29,292 bases of DNA from JAGWAC01 sp038046265 (GCA_038046265.1 JBBSWN010000027.1:1-29292), one strand, 5' to 3'. Positions 15,784-23,923 are shown, numbered from the stretch's first letter. Program-made: numbers and translations. Notes: generated from the sequence alone by a model not told the origin.

Positions 15784-15844
15784 TCTTCTTTTAATTTATT
15801 TCTAAAGTATTTTGTTACTTACCAATAATTACAAAAACGAAAGC

Positions 15845-15879
15845 TTTATATAGTAGTTTCTATCGTGAAGTAGTACTAT
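15845..15879 (+). promoter_or_regulatory. TATA box and overlapping inverted repeat before trmB-like gene
   Basis: TTTATATAG (15845-15853) is a strong TATA box. ATAGTA (15850-15855) and TACTAT (15874-15879) form an inverted repeat with an 18-bp spacer that overlaps the box. A bound regulator would block TBP, so autoregulation by the TrmB-like product is a reasonable inference. Confidence 0.5.
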
Positions 15880-15902
15880 TTTAAAGGGAAAAAAACAAGA
15901 AA

Positions 15903-16703
15903 ATGATAGTACAAGATCACTTTTTAAAAAGATTAAGGGCGGCTTTTGACTTAAATATTTATGAAGTTAAAATATGGACTGCTTTGCTTTCTAGAGGAGT
16001 AGCAACTGCAGGGGAATTAAGTGAAATAGGAGATGTTCCAAGGTCAAGAGCTTATGATGTTTTAGAAAGCCTAGAGAAAAAAGGTTTTATTATAATGAAG
16101 CTAGGAAAGCCAATAAAGTATTTGGCTGTCAAACCTGAGGAAATTTTAAAGAGAGTTAAAACAACTATTCAAATTGAGGCTGATTCAAAATTAAAAAGCA
16201 TAGACAAAGTAAAAGAGGAAGGCCTGTTTAAGGATTTAGAACTTTTATTTAAGCAAGGTGTTGAACATATTGACCATACTACAATGTCAGGTGCAATAAG
16301 AGGGAGAGACAACATATACTTGCATTTAAGCTCATTATTGCAAGATGCGGAAAAACAAGTTATAATTGCTACAAGCGCTGAAGAATTTTTAAGAAAATTA
16401 CAAAATTTAAGATTAAGATTTAAGAAATTAGGATCAAAGGGAATAAAGATCAAGGTTGTAATTCCTAAAATGACAGAGGAAATTAAGAAAGAGTTGAAGG
16501 ACTTAAACAGCGTGTTCCAAATAAAAGTTGTTCCTACTTTAAATTCAAGATTTATTATTGTTGATGGAAAAGATGTCATGTTCATGGTTAATGATGACAA
16601 GAATGTGCATGAAAGCTATGACACAGCAATATGGGTAACTACTCCTTTTTTTGCAAAATCATTAGAAAGCATGTTCAACAGTTTTTGTGATACCATTAAA
16701 TAG
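15903..16703 (+). CDS. TrmB-family transcriptional regulator
   Basis: 266 aa. Residues about 10-75 form a winged helix-turn-helix: LNIYEVKIWTALLSRGVATAGELSEIGDVPRSRAYDVLESLEKKGFI is the classic TrmB pattern (quoted in spirit; key parts are ATAGELSEIG and SRAYDVLESLE). A coiled linker follows, then a C-terminal domain (about 130-265) with IIATSAEEFL and SRFIIVDGKDVMFMVND, the phospholipase-D-like effector fold of TrmB regulators. Family members control sugar uptake or glycolysis genes; here no such genes adjoin, so the regulon is open. It may repress itself through the inverted repeat at 15850-15879. Confidence 0.88.
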   Translation: MIVQDHFLKRLRAAFDLNIYEVKIWTALLSRGVATAGELSEIGDVPRSRAYDVLESLEKKGFIIMKLGKPIKYLAVKPEEILKRVKTTIQIEADSKLKSIDKVKEEGLFKDLELLFKQGVEHIDHTTMSGAIRGRDNIYLHLSSLLQDAEKQVIIATSAEEFLRKLQNLRLRFKKLGSKGIKIKVVIPKMTEEIKKELKDLNSVFQIKVVPTLNSRFIIVDGKDVMFMVNDDKNVHESYDTAIWVTTPFFAKSLESMFNSFCDTIK

Positions 16704-16918
16704 TCACCTCTTTTTCCCGGAAGCTAAGCTCAATCCTTATCTTCTTCTTGAAAACAAGGGTCGGGCTTGCTTCCAGGGTTTAATAAATAAGAATTGCATC
16801 CTTATCAACCTGCAAAAATTACTAGCAAACAATACTGTGGAGAAAAACATATCCCTGTTCAATTTTATCAACCTACCTAACCTACAGCCTAAACACTACA
16901 CTATCACTAAACAATAAA

Positions 16919-16928
16919 TTTATAAATA
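16919..16928 (+). promoter_or_regulatory. TATA box of the 5S rRNA gene
   Basis: TTTATAAATA is centred 27 bases before the first base of the 5S rRNA, the expected archaeal spacing. The 215 bp between the trmB-like gene and this box hold no gene that I can support. Confidence 0.7.
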
Positions 16929-16950
16929 ACTTATTTTTAAGAATTTCTTG

Positions 16951-17064
16951 AGGACGGCCATAGTGGCTGGGTTCCACCCGATCCCATTTCGAACTCGGAA
17001 GTTAAACTAGCCAACGTTTCAGATTGTACTGGTCTGTGCATCGGGAAGTCTGAGATGCTGTCCC
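16951..17064 (+). rRNA. rrf: 5S ribosomal RNA
   Basis: The sequence shows the conserved 5S features: GGCCATAGTGGCTGGG near the 5' end, CCACCCGATCCCA, CGAACTCGGAAGTTAAAC, then GGTCTGTGCATCGGGAAG. The 5' GGACGGC pairs with the 3' GCTGTCC to close helix I. Length about 114 nt is normal. It stands alone, not linked to 16S or 23S genes in this window. The exact ends may vary by one to three bases. Confidence 0.93.
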
Positions 17065-17070
17065 TTTAAA

Positions 17071-17078
17071 TCTTTTTT
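17071..17078 (+). terminator. T-run terminator of 5S rRNA
   Basis: TCTTTTTT follows the 5S rRNA by six bases, a typical oligo-T archaeal termination signal. Confidence 0.6.
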
Positions 17079-17156
17079 AGAAAAGCCTTACCAAAAATTA
17101 AGAAGTTGTTTTGATTGTTTCAAAACTAATTTTTAAAGGAATATTACTTAAGACTT

Positions 17157-17771
17157 TCATTCTGTCAAGCCTAGAATTATTTCGTGCGTTGCAACCATGT
17201 CTTTATTGCTTACTAAAATTGAGAATTCTGGAGGGCATATTAATATTTCATTTATGTTGATGTTGTGAATTGAGATTTCATTTGCAATTTCTGCCAAAAC
17301 ACCTTTCTGCTTCAATACTTTATCTGTCAGGACAATGCTGATTTCTGCAAGGTCTTCTTCTGTTTTTCTTACTTTTCCAGGAAATAAATCTTTAATTCGT
17401 TTTATGTCTTTTTTATCAACAACTATCTTGAAATCCTTTGAACCTTTTACAAAATTTAATCCTTTAATGTCTGATAATTTTGTCAGGTCTTTTAAGGAAA
17501 AGTTCTTTAAAGTTATACAGGAAACATTGTTTCTTGTTGAAATTACAGCTTCTTTAAACAGAGCAAGGACTCTTTTCTTGTCTTCTTCCTGTTTTTTAAT
17601 GTCGTATCTTCTTATTGAACTTATTACTGAGTCCAAAGATGTGTTTAAATTGTATTTTTTTATCAGGAATCTTGCCAAGGCTCTGCTGTTGATTAGTTTT
17701 TGAGAGAGATTTTTATTTACACAGACTTCTTTTGACAATAAACTTGAGACTGTTTGCTGAATGCTTGTCAT
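17157..17771 (-). CDS. HTH/ACT-domain regulatory protein
   Basis: 204 aa. The N-terminal 70 residues are helical with a winged-helix flavour (NSRALARFLIKKYNLNTSLDSVISSIRRYD). Two ACT-like units follow: about 80-125 (VSCITLKNFSLKDLTKL..KGLNFVKGSKDFKIVVDKKD) and about 140-200 (AEISIVLTDKVLKQKGVLAEIANEISIHNININEIL), the latter with the usual ligand-loop pattern. ACT domains bind small molecules, often amino acids, so it is probably an amino-acid-responsive regulator. TATA-like 'catttaaaaacc' lies about 27 bases before the ATG, giving a leaderless mRNA. Confidence 0.7.
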   Translation of the reverse strand: MTSIQQTVSSLLSKEVCVNKNLSQKLINSRALARFLIKKYNLNTSLDSVISSIRRYDIKKQEEDKKRVLALFKEAVISTRNNVSCITLKNFSLKDLTKLSDIKGLNFVKGSKDFKIVVDKKDIKRIKDLFPGKVRKTEEDLAEISIVLTDKVLKQKGVLAEIANEISIHNININEILICPPEFSILVSNKDMVATHEIILGLTE

Positions 17772-17918
17772 TTTAAAGATTTAAAGCGAACTTTGGTTTT
17801 TAAATGTTTCTAAAATATATCAAAAACAGGTTATTTGTGTCAAAATTTAAAAAAAGCTGATATAATTGTCACAAGGTTTAAATCTAAATTTGTTTTAAAT
17901 TATTTAAGAGGTGTTGAA

Positions 17919-18248
17919 ATGGACAAGCAAAAGTGTCAAAGGTGCAATACTGAGGAGTATATTCCGACACACCAATATGTTAAGTATGATAATGTGGTGA
18001 ATTACTTTTGTGGTGGCTGCTGGGGTATATTCAAAAAATGGCTGAACAGCAGGGCATTAAGAGCACCAAAACCAAATCCCGGAAGACTATATAGTTCGGG
18101 CTATGTTTCTGGAAGAGAAGAATCTGTAGAATTAACAGCTGGAACTGAACCGGCTAAAAAAATAAGACTAAAATTGGAGACTGCACTAGAATTTGGAAGA
18201 TGGTTTCATCGAAAAGAGGCTAAAGACATATCTGACAAAACAGAGTAG
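17919..18248 (+). CDS. Small zinc-ribbon protein, 109 aa
   Basis: I start at ATG 17919 because GAGGTG at 17908-17913 is a strong Shine-Dalgarno match; a longer in-frame opening from 17835 is not needed. The N-terminus has CQRCNTEE and FCGGCWG, two CXXC pairs about 25 residues apart that form a zinc ribbon. The rest is basic (RALRAPKPNPGR) with a helical C-terminus. Family not recognised; nucleic-acid binding is plausible. Confidence 0.65.
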   Translation: MDKQKCQRCNTEEYIPTHQYVKYDNVVNYFCGGCWGIFKKWLNSRALRAPKPNPGRLYSSGYVSGREESVELTAGTEPAKKIRLKLETALEFGRWFHRKEAKDISDKTE

Positions 18249-18279
18249 TTTTTAAATAATTACTTCTTATTTATTTTAA

Positions 18280-18567
18280 ATGAAAAGCAAGAAACAGATT
18301 GCCAGAGAAAGAATAATTGAATTATTCAAGAATGCAAAGGAAGTTTTCAAGGAAAATCCAGGATTATCTGACAGGTATGTTGATATTGCAAGAAAGATTG
18401 CAATGAAAGCACAAGTAAACATACTAGGAAATTTAAAAAAGAAGTTCTGCAAAAAATGCAAAAGTTATTTAGTGCCTGGAGAAAATTTAAGAATAAGGAC
18501 AAGGAACAAGAAACTAATTTACTATTGCTTGAAATGCAAGAACATAATGAGATATCCTTACAAATAA
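18280..18567 (+). CDS. rnp4: Ribonuclease P protein component 4 (Rpr2/Rpp21)
   Basis: 95 aa. The N-terminal helices (QIARERIIELFKNAKEVFKE, LSDRYVDIARKIAMKAQV) and the zinc ribbon CKKC ... YYCLKC with the NLRIRTR strand between match archaeal Rnp4 closely, including the usual length. It binds the RNase P RNA with Rpp29 to help 5' tRNA processing. A TATA box 'tttttaaata' about 27 bases upstream makes it leaderless. Its last ten bases overlap the convergent protease gene. Confidence 0.92.
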   Translation: MKSKKQIARERIIELFKNAKEVFKENPGLSDRYVDIARKIAMKAQVNILGNLKKKFCKKCKSYLVPGENLRIRTRNKKLIYYCLKCKNIMRYPYK

Positions 18568-18965
18568 GTCAATAATTTATAGAGCTTGAACCATTTGGTT
18601 TTTACAAAATCTTTTTCCAGTTTTATCATGTTTTCAAAACCTCTTTTCTTGAGCTCTTTTTCAACTATGTTTCCTTTATGTGGGTGTTTATAGAGTTTTT
18701 TTAAGGGGCTGTTAAAACCATGGCTATAATGAACTAGTTCATGGGCCAATGTTATGTCAATTATATATTCTGGAATTACAGGATTTTTAAACAATGAATT
18801 AACAGCTATTTCAGAATTTTTACTTTTCAATAATCTTATATGGCCAAACTTGTTTTTCCACTTTCCTTTAAATCTTGCCTGGACTTTATTTTCTTTTGGG
18901 ACATCATCAAATAACATGGACCATATATGTTCCAGCCTTTGGTTTAACCAATTATCATCTCTCAT
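18558..18965 (-). CDS. SprT-like zinc metalloprotease domain protein
   Basis: 135 aa. HELVH at residues 75-79 (AHELVHYSHG) is the zincin active site, with two His as zinc ligands and Glu76 as catalytic base; a later HPHKG around residue 93 may give the third ligand. The layout, with a beta-sheet before the HEXXH helix and a helix with HPHKG after it, fits the SprT/Spartan domain rather than membrane proteases. Targets in archaea are not known. A minus-strand TATA 'cttatatatt' lies about 25 bases before the ATG. Confidence 0.75.
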   Translation of the reverse strand: MRDDNWLNQRLEHIWSMLFDDVPKENKVQARFKGKWKNKFGHIRLLKSKNSEIAVNSLFKNPVIPEYIIDITLAHELVHYSHGFNSPLKKLYKHPHKGNIVEKELKKRGFENMIKLEKDFVKTKWFKLYKLLTYL

Positions 18966-19006
18966 TTTTTTAAAGAAAATATATAAGAATATAAAAATTA
19001 CTGTTA

Positions 19007-20599
19007 TTATATAGATCTTTTGCTTAATTTTCTTGCAAAGTAAACAAGGACAAATGAAACTAGGATATAAGATAATAAAATATATAGTGTAAATCCTAGT
19101 TCTGTGAAACTTAGGTTGAAGAGCATTATTTTCTTTAAAACTGATTCTCCCAAGACAAAGGGGTTAAAGTCAGCTATCTGCTTTACTGATTCTGGGAGAG
19201 TTTCTAATGGCAATATAGTTCCTGACAAGAACAAGAACAAAGATCCTAGGGAAAAAGCTGCCAAGACAACTGTTTCTTCTGACCTAAGCAAGTAACCAAG
19301 CAACATTCCTAAAGATATAAACAAAGTAGAAAGCAGGAAAATTAAAACTGAGGTTTTTAAAAGTACAGAAATCAAGTTTTCTTTGAAAAAGAAAAGGCCA
19401 ACACCAAATATTATAACTAACTGCAAGGAAAGAATAATCAGGTTTGTTGCATAATCTCCAAGTATAAAAACTAGGTCGTGAGTGGGAGTAATGAAGTTCC
19501 TAAAGTAAGCGCTTGATAGTTTTTCACGAACAACCAATATAGAGCTAAGAAGTAAGCCAATGAACATGATTATTAAAACAACTAAAGTTGGGAACAAGAA
19601 ATTAATGTTTGTTGTTTTTGTGCTTATTGGATTTATTGAAAGCTTTATAGGAGCAGCTATTTGCTCGGCACTTGTTGATTTTGCATTTGAAATGTCTGAT
19701 GATATTGATGTAATGGCTGTTTCAATGTCTTTTGCTCCCTGGGCATTTTGAGAAAGAAGCAAGTTTGCATCTGACAATGATGAAAGGATGTTTTCCTTTA
19801 TTGTTGTTGCTTCTTTCATTGTTGTTTCATAGTCTTCTGCTACGTCAATTGAAGACAATATGGCTTTGTCAACTTCTCCAAACAATGATTTGTTAAACTT
19901 GTTATCTTTTATTATATCATCTAATTTGCTGCTTATTTTGTCAACGCCTATTTTTCCAACTGTGAAAGAAAGGTCCAATGAATTTAAGGATGTTGATATT
20001 TGGGAGAATTTTGTTTCGAGATTTTTGTTTGTGGAAGCTATTGTGCTTGCTGTCTGAATTTTGGGACTTAGCTGAGTTTCTGTTTTTTCAAGTGTTGAAA
20101 GCAAGTTGGAAGCTAACTGCTGGCTTAATTCCGTGCTTTTTGTTGAGACTCTTTTTGAAACAGCATCTATAATTATCCATACAAGGTTTATTTTTGAATT
20201 ATCAACAAAGAAATCAATATTTTCTTCTGAACCAATTTCTAAGTTTTGAGGGATAATGGCGCAGACATGAATAAGGTTATTTTTTAAATCATCTAGACAT
20301 TTTTCCTTTGTTTCTATTTTTTCTATTACAAATTGTTTTTGTCCAAGATCTGTTAATAAAGATTCTGACAATTGCGAGTATGAATCTGAGTAAGCTCCTA
20401 TTTTTATGTTAAACAAGGAAGATGTGTTAAAAGCTGCTGAAACAAGAAAGACTATTATTAAAGGGCCTAAGAAGAAGATTGTTGCTGAGCTTTTGCTTCT
20501 CAAGATTAACTTAAGATTCTTTTTTATTAAACCTAAGAAAGCTGTGACTATTGACAGGGCTCTTAATTTCTTTACTAGTTTTTTGTTATTTTTTTGCAT
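19007..20599 (-). CDS. ABC-2 type transporter permease
   Basis: 530 aa. One membrane helix near the N-terminus (ATIFFLGPLIIVFLVSAAF), then a large outside domain of about 280 residues with coiled-coil segments (NKNLETKFSQISTSLNSL), then five membrane helices from about residue 330 to the end (LFPTLVVLIIMFIGLLLSSILV onward). This is the ABC2_membrane_3/YhgE-like layout used for export of drugs, lipids or proteins. It follows the ATPase gene with a 14-base overlap, so the two are translated together and form one exporter. Confidence 0.85.
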   Translation of the reverse strand: MQKNNKKLVKKLRALSIVTAFLGLIKKNLKLILRSKSSATIFFLGPLIIVFLVSAAFNTSSLFNIKIGAYSDSYSQLSESLLTDLGQKQFVIEKIETKEKCLDDLKNNLIHVCAIIPQNLEIGSEENIDFFVDNSKINLVWIIIDAVSKRVSTKSTELSQQLASNLLSTLEKTETQLSPKIQTASTIASTNKNLETKFSQISTSLNSLDLSFTVGKIGVDKISSKLDDIIKDNKFNKSLFGEVDKAILSSIDVAEDYETTMKEATTIKENILSSLSDANLLLSQNAQGAKDIETAITSISSDISNAKSTSAEQIAAPIKLSINPISTKTTNINFLFPTLVVLIIMFIGLLLSSILVVREKLSSAYFRNFITPTHDLVFILGDYATNLIILSLQLVIIFGVGLFFFKENLISVLLKTSVLIFLLSTLFISLGMLLGYLLRSEETVVLAAFSLGSLFLFLSGTILPLETLPESVKQIADFNPFVLGESVLKKIMLFNLSFTELGFTLYILLSYILVSFVLVYFARKLSKRSI

Positions 20600-21674
20600 T
20601 TTTTGTAATGTACTGGAATACTTCTGAAAGGCTTGGGCGGGAGACTTTTAAATTCAGGATTTTGTCTTTTTTCCCTGCTTTTGAAATTAGTTTAGGGAGA
20701 ATTTTCTCAGGCTCTTTTACATAAAGAGTTATTGATTTTTTCTTTTTTATTACTTTGTCTGCTTTTATTCCTTTCAGCAACTGGGTGTATTTTTTAGACG
20801 CTGTTTCCAAATGAATTTCAAAATCTTTTGAATATTCTTTTTTTAACTGTTCTGGGGAGCCTAATTTTGCTATTTTTCCGTTTGAGATTATACCAACAAC
20901 ATCACAGACATTTTCTATTTCATTAAGAAGATGAGATGTCATTATGATTGTTTTGTCTTCTTGATTGATTTTTTTTATCATTGAAATAACTTCTTTTCTC
21001 AAATTTGGGTCAAGGTCTTCTGTCGGCTCATCCATTATTAGGACATTTGGATCATGTATTAAAGAACAGGCTATGTCTAGTCTTCTTCTCATACCAGTGC
21101 TTAAATTTTCTGCCAAAGTTTTTCTTGATTCAAACAAACCAACTAATTTCAGGAGAGAGTCCATTCTTGAGTCAATGAAATCTTCTGTCAAGCCATACAG
21201 CTGGCCAAAGTAACGGACATTTTCTTCTACATTCAACCTTCCATAGAAACAATTTTCCTGAGATGCAAAGCCAAAACTTTTTCTTAGTGCTTTGTTGTAT
21301 TTCAAGACATCTTTGCCGTCAAAAGAAATTGAGCCTTTATTTGGCTTGTAAAAACCAACTATCAATTTCAATAATGTTGTTTTTCCTGAACCACTTACAC
21401 CGACCAGGCCAAAGATTTTTCCTTTTGGTATTGTCAAAGAAATGTTATTTAAAATATTATTTTGGCCAAAGCTTTTGCTTATTGAATTTACTTTTATTGA
21501 ACCTGATAATTTTGCTGAGTTGTCAACAATTTCATTTTCCCTTGTTTCTTTTGGCTTTTCTGATTTGTTAAAGAATTTTTTATAATATGACAAATTTATG
21601 TTTCCTAGTATCTTTTTATAAGGAGAAATAGCCTTCTGAATAACCTCTTTTGATATTTCCGGATACTTAAGCAT
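20586..21674 (-). CDS. ABC transporter ATP-binding protein
   Basis: 362 aa. An unusual N-terminal extension of about 57 residues precedes the ATPase. Motifs: Walker A GVSGSGKTT (92-100), Q-loop FASQENCF, signature LSTGMRRRLDIA, Walker B VLIMDEPTEDLDP and the switch His in MTSHLLNEIE. The C-terminal 80 residues (LKKEYSKDFEIHLETASKKY onward) match the DrrA-type extension of exporter ATPases. It powers the permease encoded downstream. Confidence 0.93.
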   Translation of the reverse strand: MLKYPEISKEVIQKAISPYKKILGNINLSYYKKFFNKSEKPKETRENEIVDNSAKLSGSIKVNSISKSFGQNNILNNISLTIPKGKIFGLVGVSGSGKTTLLKLIVGFYKPNKGSISFDGKDVLKYNKALRKSFGFASQENCFYGRLNVEENVRYFGQLYGLTEDFIDSRMDSLLKLVGLFESRKTLAENLSTGMRRRLDIACSLIHDPNVLIMDEPTEDLDPNLRKEVISMIKKINQEDKTIIMTSHLLNEIENVCDVVGIISNGKIAKLGSPEQLKKEYSKDFEIHLETASKKYTQLLKGIKADKVIKKKKSITLYVKEPEKILPKLISKAGKKDKILNLKVSRPSLSEVFQYITKNAKK

Positions 21675-21785
21675 TAAGATAAATAACAGAAAAAGAGATA
21701 TTTAAAGGTTTTTACTAAATTTTATCAAAGAAAAAAGAATATAAATGATTAAAGTTTATTATTTTAGTAAATCAGGGGTGATTAA

Positions 21786-22130
21786 ATGGGTGTTGAAGCC
21801 TTTATTGTAAATTTGCTTAAGATAGTATCTGTTGTAGTTGCGGGACATGTTACATTAACAAAGATTATTCCTTTATTAGATGATATGCTTAAAGGACTGA
21901 TTAAGGACAATAAAGTTGTTGACAGGTTTACTTCTTTATTAGGAATTTTAGTTGTGGTTTTAGCCAGTGTAAAAATAATTGAATTTGCAATGGCTACTGG
22001 AAACAAAGTTATAGAATATTTAGATGTTTTAAAACCAGGATTAGAATTTGTATTGAATTTATTGCCTTATTTTGGGTATGTTTTTGCAGCTATTGTTTTA
22101 ATAATAGCTGTGAGAAGCTTTAAGAAATAG
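21786..22130 (+). CDS. Small integral membrane protein, 114 aa
   Basis: Three hydrophobic segments (FIVNLLKIVSVVVAGHVTLT; FTSLLGILVVVLASVKIIEFAM; LLPYFGYVFAAIVLIIAV) and a short basic tail. A strong Shine-Dalgarno GGGGTGAT lies four bases before the ATG, complementary to the archaeal 16S end. Family not recognised. It is divergent from the ABC operon. Confidence 0.65.
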   Translation: MGVEAFIVNLLKIVSVVVAGHVTLTKIIPLLDDMLKGLIKDNKVVDRFTSLLGILVVVLASVKIIEFAMATGNKVIEYLDVLKPGLEFVLNLLPYFGYVFAAIVLIIAVRSFKK

Positions 22131-22191
22131 GTGCTTTGTTAACTTGGTTTTTTTATCATAATATCAGTTAATAAAAAAATCAATAGGAAAA

Positions 22192-22362
22192 ATGACAAAG
22201 GCAGAAAAAATTATTGAGACTGAAAATGGAGTAATTTCTGTTAAACCTATTTTAGTCTGCCAGCTTAATTATTTAGAAATTACAAAGAACGGAAAGATAA
22301 GGGCTCCTGTTTTTTTGAGATTAAGGGAAGACAAAGATGCTAAGGAATGTGAAATTCCTTAA
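22192..22362 (+). CDS. Free-standing C-terminal OB domain of ATP-dependent DNA ligase type
   Basis: 56 aa: VKPILVCQLNYLEITKNGKI and RAPVFLRLREDKDAKEC are the two hallmark strands at the C-terminus of ATP-dependent DNA ligases (compare 'VxPxLVVEVxYxEIT...LRxPxFxRLREDK'). The adenylation domain, including the KXDG nucleotidyl-lysine motif, is absent, and nothing upstream in any frame restores it. AGGA six bases before the ATG and an intact frame suggest a translated gene; a decayed ligase remnant is the alternative. Its stop shares a TTAA with the convergent DUF192 gene. Confidence 0.7.
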   Translation: MTKAEKIIETENGVISVKPILVCQLNYLEITKNGKIRAPVFLRLREDKDAKECEIP

Positions 22363-22640
22363 TATTTTGAGATTTCTACAATGTATTTTGCTTTTTTCTT
22401 TGGAACAGCTATTGTAAACGGCATAACTCTTTTCCTAAAGTCTACAATGTTTTTATCTTTGTCCAGCCAGAAAACATCAATTGGAAAGAAAACAAAGAAC
22501 ATGTGGATTACCGCATTAAATTTGGACTCTTTTTTTAAAATTAAAACTAGGTTTTTCTTTTTTGAAAACATCAAGCCTTTAAATTTTGAGAAAAAAGAAG
22601 TGCAGAAAATTAAATTATGATTATTTAGGTTAAATTTCAT
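22359..22640 (-). CDS. DUF192 family protein
   Basis: 93 aa. The DUF192 landmarks are present: SKFKGLMFSKK near residue 20-28 (the 'GLM' motif), FNAVIHMFFVFFPIDVFWLDKDKNIVD and the terminal VPKKKAKYIVEI. Family members are usually 110-150 aa and often secreted; this one lacks a signal peptide and is trimmed at the N-terminus, suggesting a cytosolic minimal form. Function of the family is not established. Confidence 0.8.
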   Translation of the reverse strand: MKFNLNNHNLIFCTSFFSKFKGLMFSKKKNLVLILKKESKFNAVIHMFFVFFPIDVFWLDKDKNIVDFRKRVMPFTIAVPKKKAKYIVEISKY

Positions 22641-22664
22641 AAATTAATAGTTTTTATTAAATAT

Positions 22665-23003
22665 TTAAACATTAGTTTCTTTCATTATCAAGACAGCTAT
22701 TAAATAGCTGATAGACATTAAAAGGATAAATGACAGGTTCGATATTGTCATTAAATAATTTATGTATATAGAGTAATTATTAACAAATGAAGGAAGGATT
22801 TTTTCTATAATAAATTTTCCTGAGTCAAGGAATGTTATAAAAGTGTACAAGAAAAGGAAGACAAGGCCAAATAAGTAGACATCAGTGCTTGTGTTAAAGG
22901 TATCTGGCTGGTAATTTTTGTACTTTATAAGAAAGACCAGGCTTAATATCAAGAATAAAGAGCTTAAAAGATACAAAATAAAGAAAAGCATCTCTAAATT
23001 CAT
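22665..23003 (-). CDS. Membrane protein, 112 aa, partner of the coiled-coil protein upstream
   Basis: Three to four membrane helices (MLFFILYLLSSLFLILSLVFLI, VYLFGLVFLFLYTFITFL, LMTISNLSFILLMSISYLIAVLI). No recognised family. The start codon overlaps the stop of the gene at 23000 by four bases (ATGA), a sign of translational coupling, so the two probably form a membrane complex. Confidence 0.65.
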   Translation of the reverse strand: MNLEMLFFILYLLSSLFLILSLVFLIKYKNYQPDTFNTSTDVYLFGLVFLFLYTFITFLDSGKFIIEKILPSFVNNYSIYINYLMTISNLSFILLMSISYLIAVLIMKETNV

Positions 23004-23923
23004 ATTTCCTCCTTTATATTGTGCTTTTTTATTATTGCCTGAAAGGTATTTATTTTCTTTCTAAGATCCATTATTTCTGATTCTGCTGATTTTATTTTTT
23101 TATTTAATTCCAGGATTTCACGTTGTTTTAACAAAATGTTTTCATTTTCCAGGTCTATTTTCTGCTTTAATTTTGATAATTCCCTTTTATCATTTTCAAG
23201 ATCAGAATGGTCTGACTTAAGTCTTGATTTTTCCTTGTTCAATTCATCTTCATAATCTAACAAGGATTTTTTCTTTTCCTTTACTTCTTCTGCTTCTTTT
23301 TCTGCTTTTTGCTTTAATTTTTCAATTTTTTTGCTTTCCAAGTCTAATTTGTCTTTTAACTCATCTATTTTGTCCTGCTCTCTTGTCATCAAGGATTTTT
23401 CTTTTTTGATGTTTTTCCATTCGTTTTTTAGGTCTATTTTTTCCAATGAAAGTTCTTCTGCTTTTTCCTTATAAAATGATGCTTCTTTTTCAATTGATTT
23501 TTTTTCTTTTTCTACAAGATTTTTTTGCTTGCTTAACTGCTTTAATTCTGGCTGGATAACTTCTCTGACAAACTCCAGCTTTAAAGGGTCATCATGTTTT
23601 TTATTCAGCATGTCTTTTAAAACAGTAATTCTTTCTTCGTGCTTTGACTTATATGTCAAGAAACTAGATATAAATAACGTTCCAGAAACCAGGAAGATTA
23701 AAAGTGTTTTTATTATTAATGATATTGACTTAGGAATAAAGGAAATTGCGTCTAAAATAAATGGGAAGCTTGTTGAAAATACAATGCTTACAAGGAAGAT
23801 GTTTGTTGAAAGAAGAATTTTTTCTTTTGACTTAATAGAATACCATAAAAAAGCAGTTGCTAAAATAATTAGGACTATTACATATTTCTGCATAAACAAG
23901 ATTGTGTTTAACAATTCCCCCAT
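23000..23923 (-). CDS. Membrane-anchored long coiled-coil protein
   Basis: 307 aa. Three membrane segments within residues 1-92 (VIVLIILATAFLWYSI; IFLVSIVFSTSFPFIL; IIKTLLIFLVSGTLFISSFL) are followed by about 190 residues of Lys/Glu/Leu-rich coiled coil facing, by the positive-inside rule, the cytosol. A GGGAG site precedes the ATG by seven bases. It could be a scaffold or membrane-DNA/cytoskeletal tether; no family recognised. First gene of a two-gene unit with 22665-23003. Confidence 0.7.
   Translation of the reverse strand: MGELLNTILFMQKYVIVLIILATAFLWYSIKSKEKILLSTNIFLVSIVFSTSFPFILDAISFIPKSISLIIKTLLIFLVSGTLFISSFLTYKSKHEERITVLKDMLNKKHDDPLKLEFVREVIQPELKQLSKQKNLVEKEKKSIEKEASFYKEKAEELSLEKIDLKNEWKNIKKEKSLMTREQDKIDELKDKLDLESKKIEKLKQKAEKEAEEVKEKKKSLLDYEDELNKEKSRLKSDHSDLENDKRELSKLKQKIDLENENILLKQREILELNKKIKSAESEIMDLRKKINTFQAIIKKHNIKEEI

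Noticed and set aside
16687..16917. 76-codon open frame after the trmB-like gene
   Set aside because: Starts inside trmB in another frame, no ribosome site or TATA box suited to its start, no recognisable domain. The region looks non-coding and precedes the 5S promoter.
17835..17918. Longer start for the zinc-ribbon protein
   Set aside because: No ribosome site, while ATG 17919 is preceded by GAGGTG and is directly followed by the zinc ribbon.
18754..19014. 86-codon plus-strand open frame over the SprT-like gene
   Set aside because: Antisense shadow; the minus-strand gene has the HELVH motif and a TATA box.
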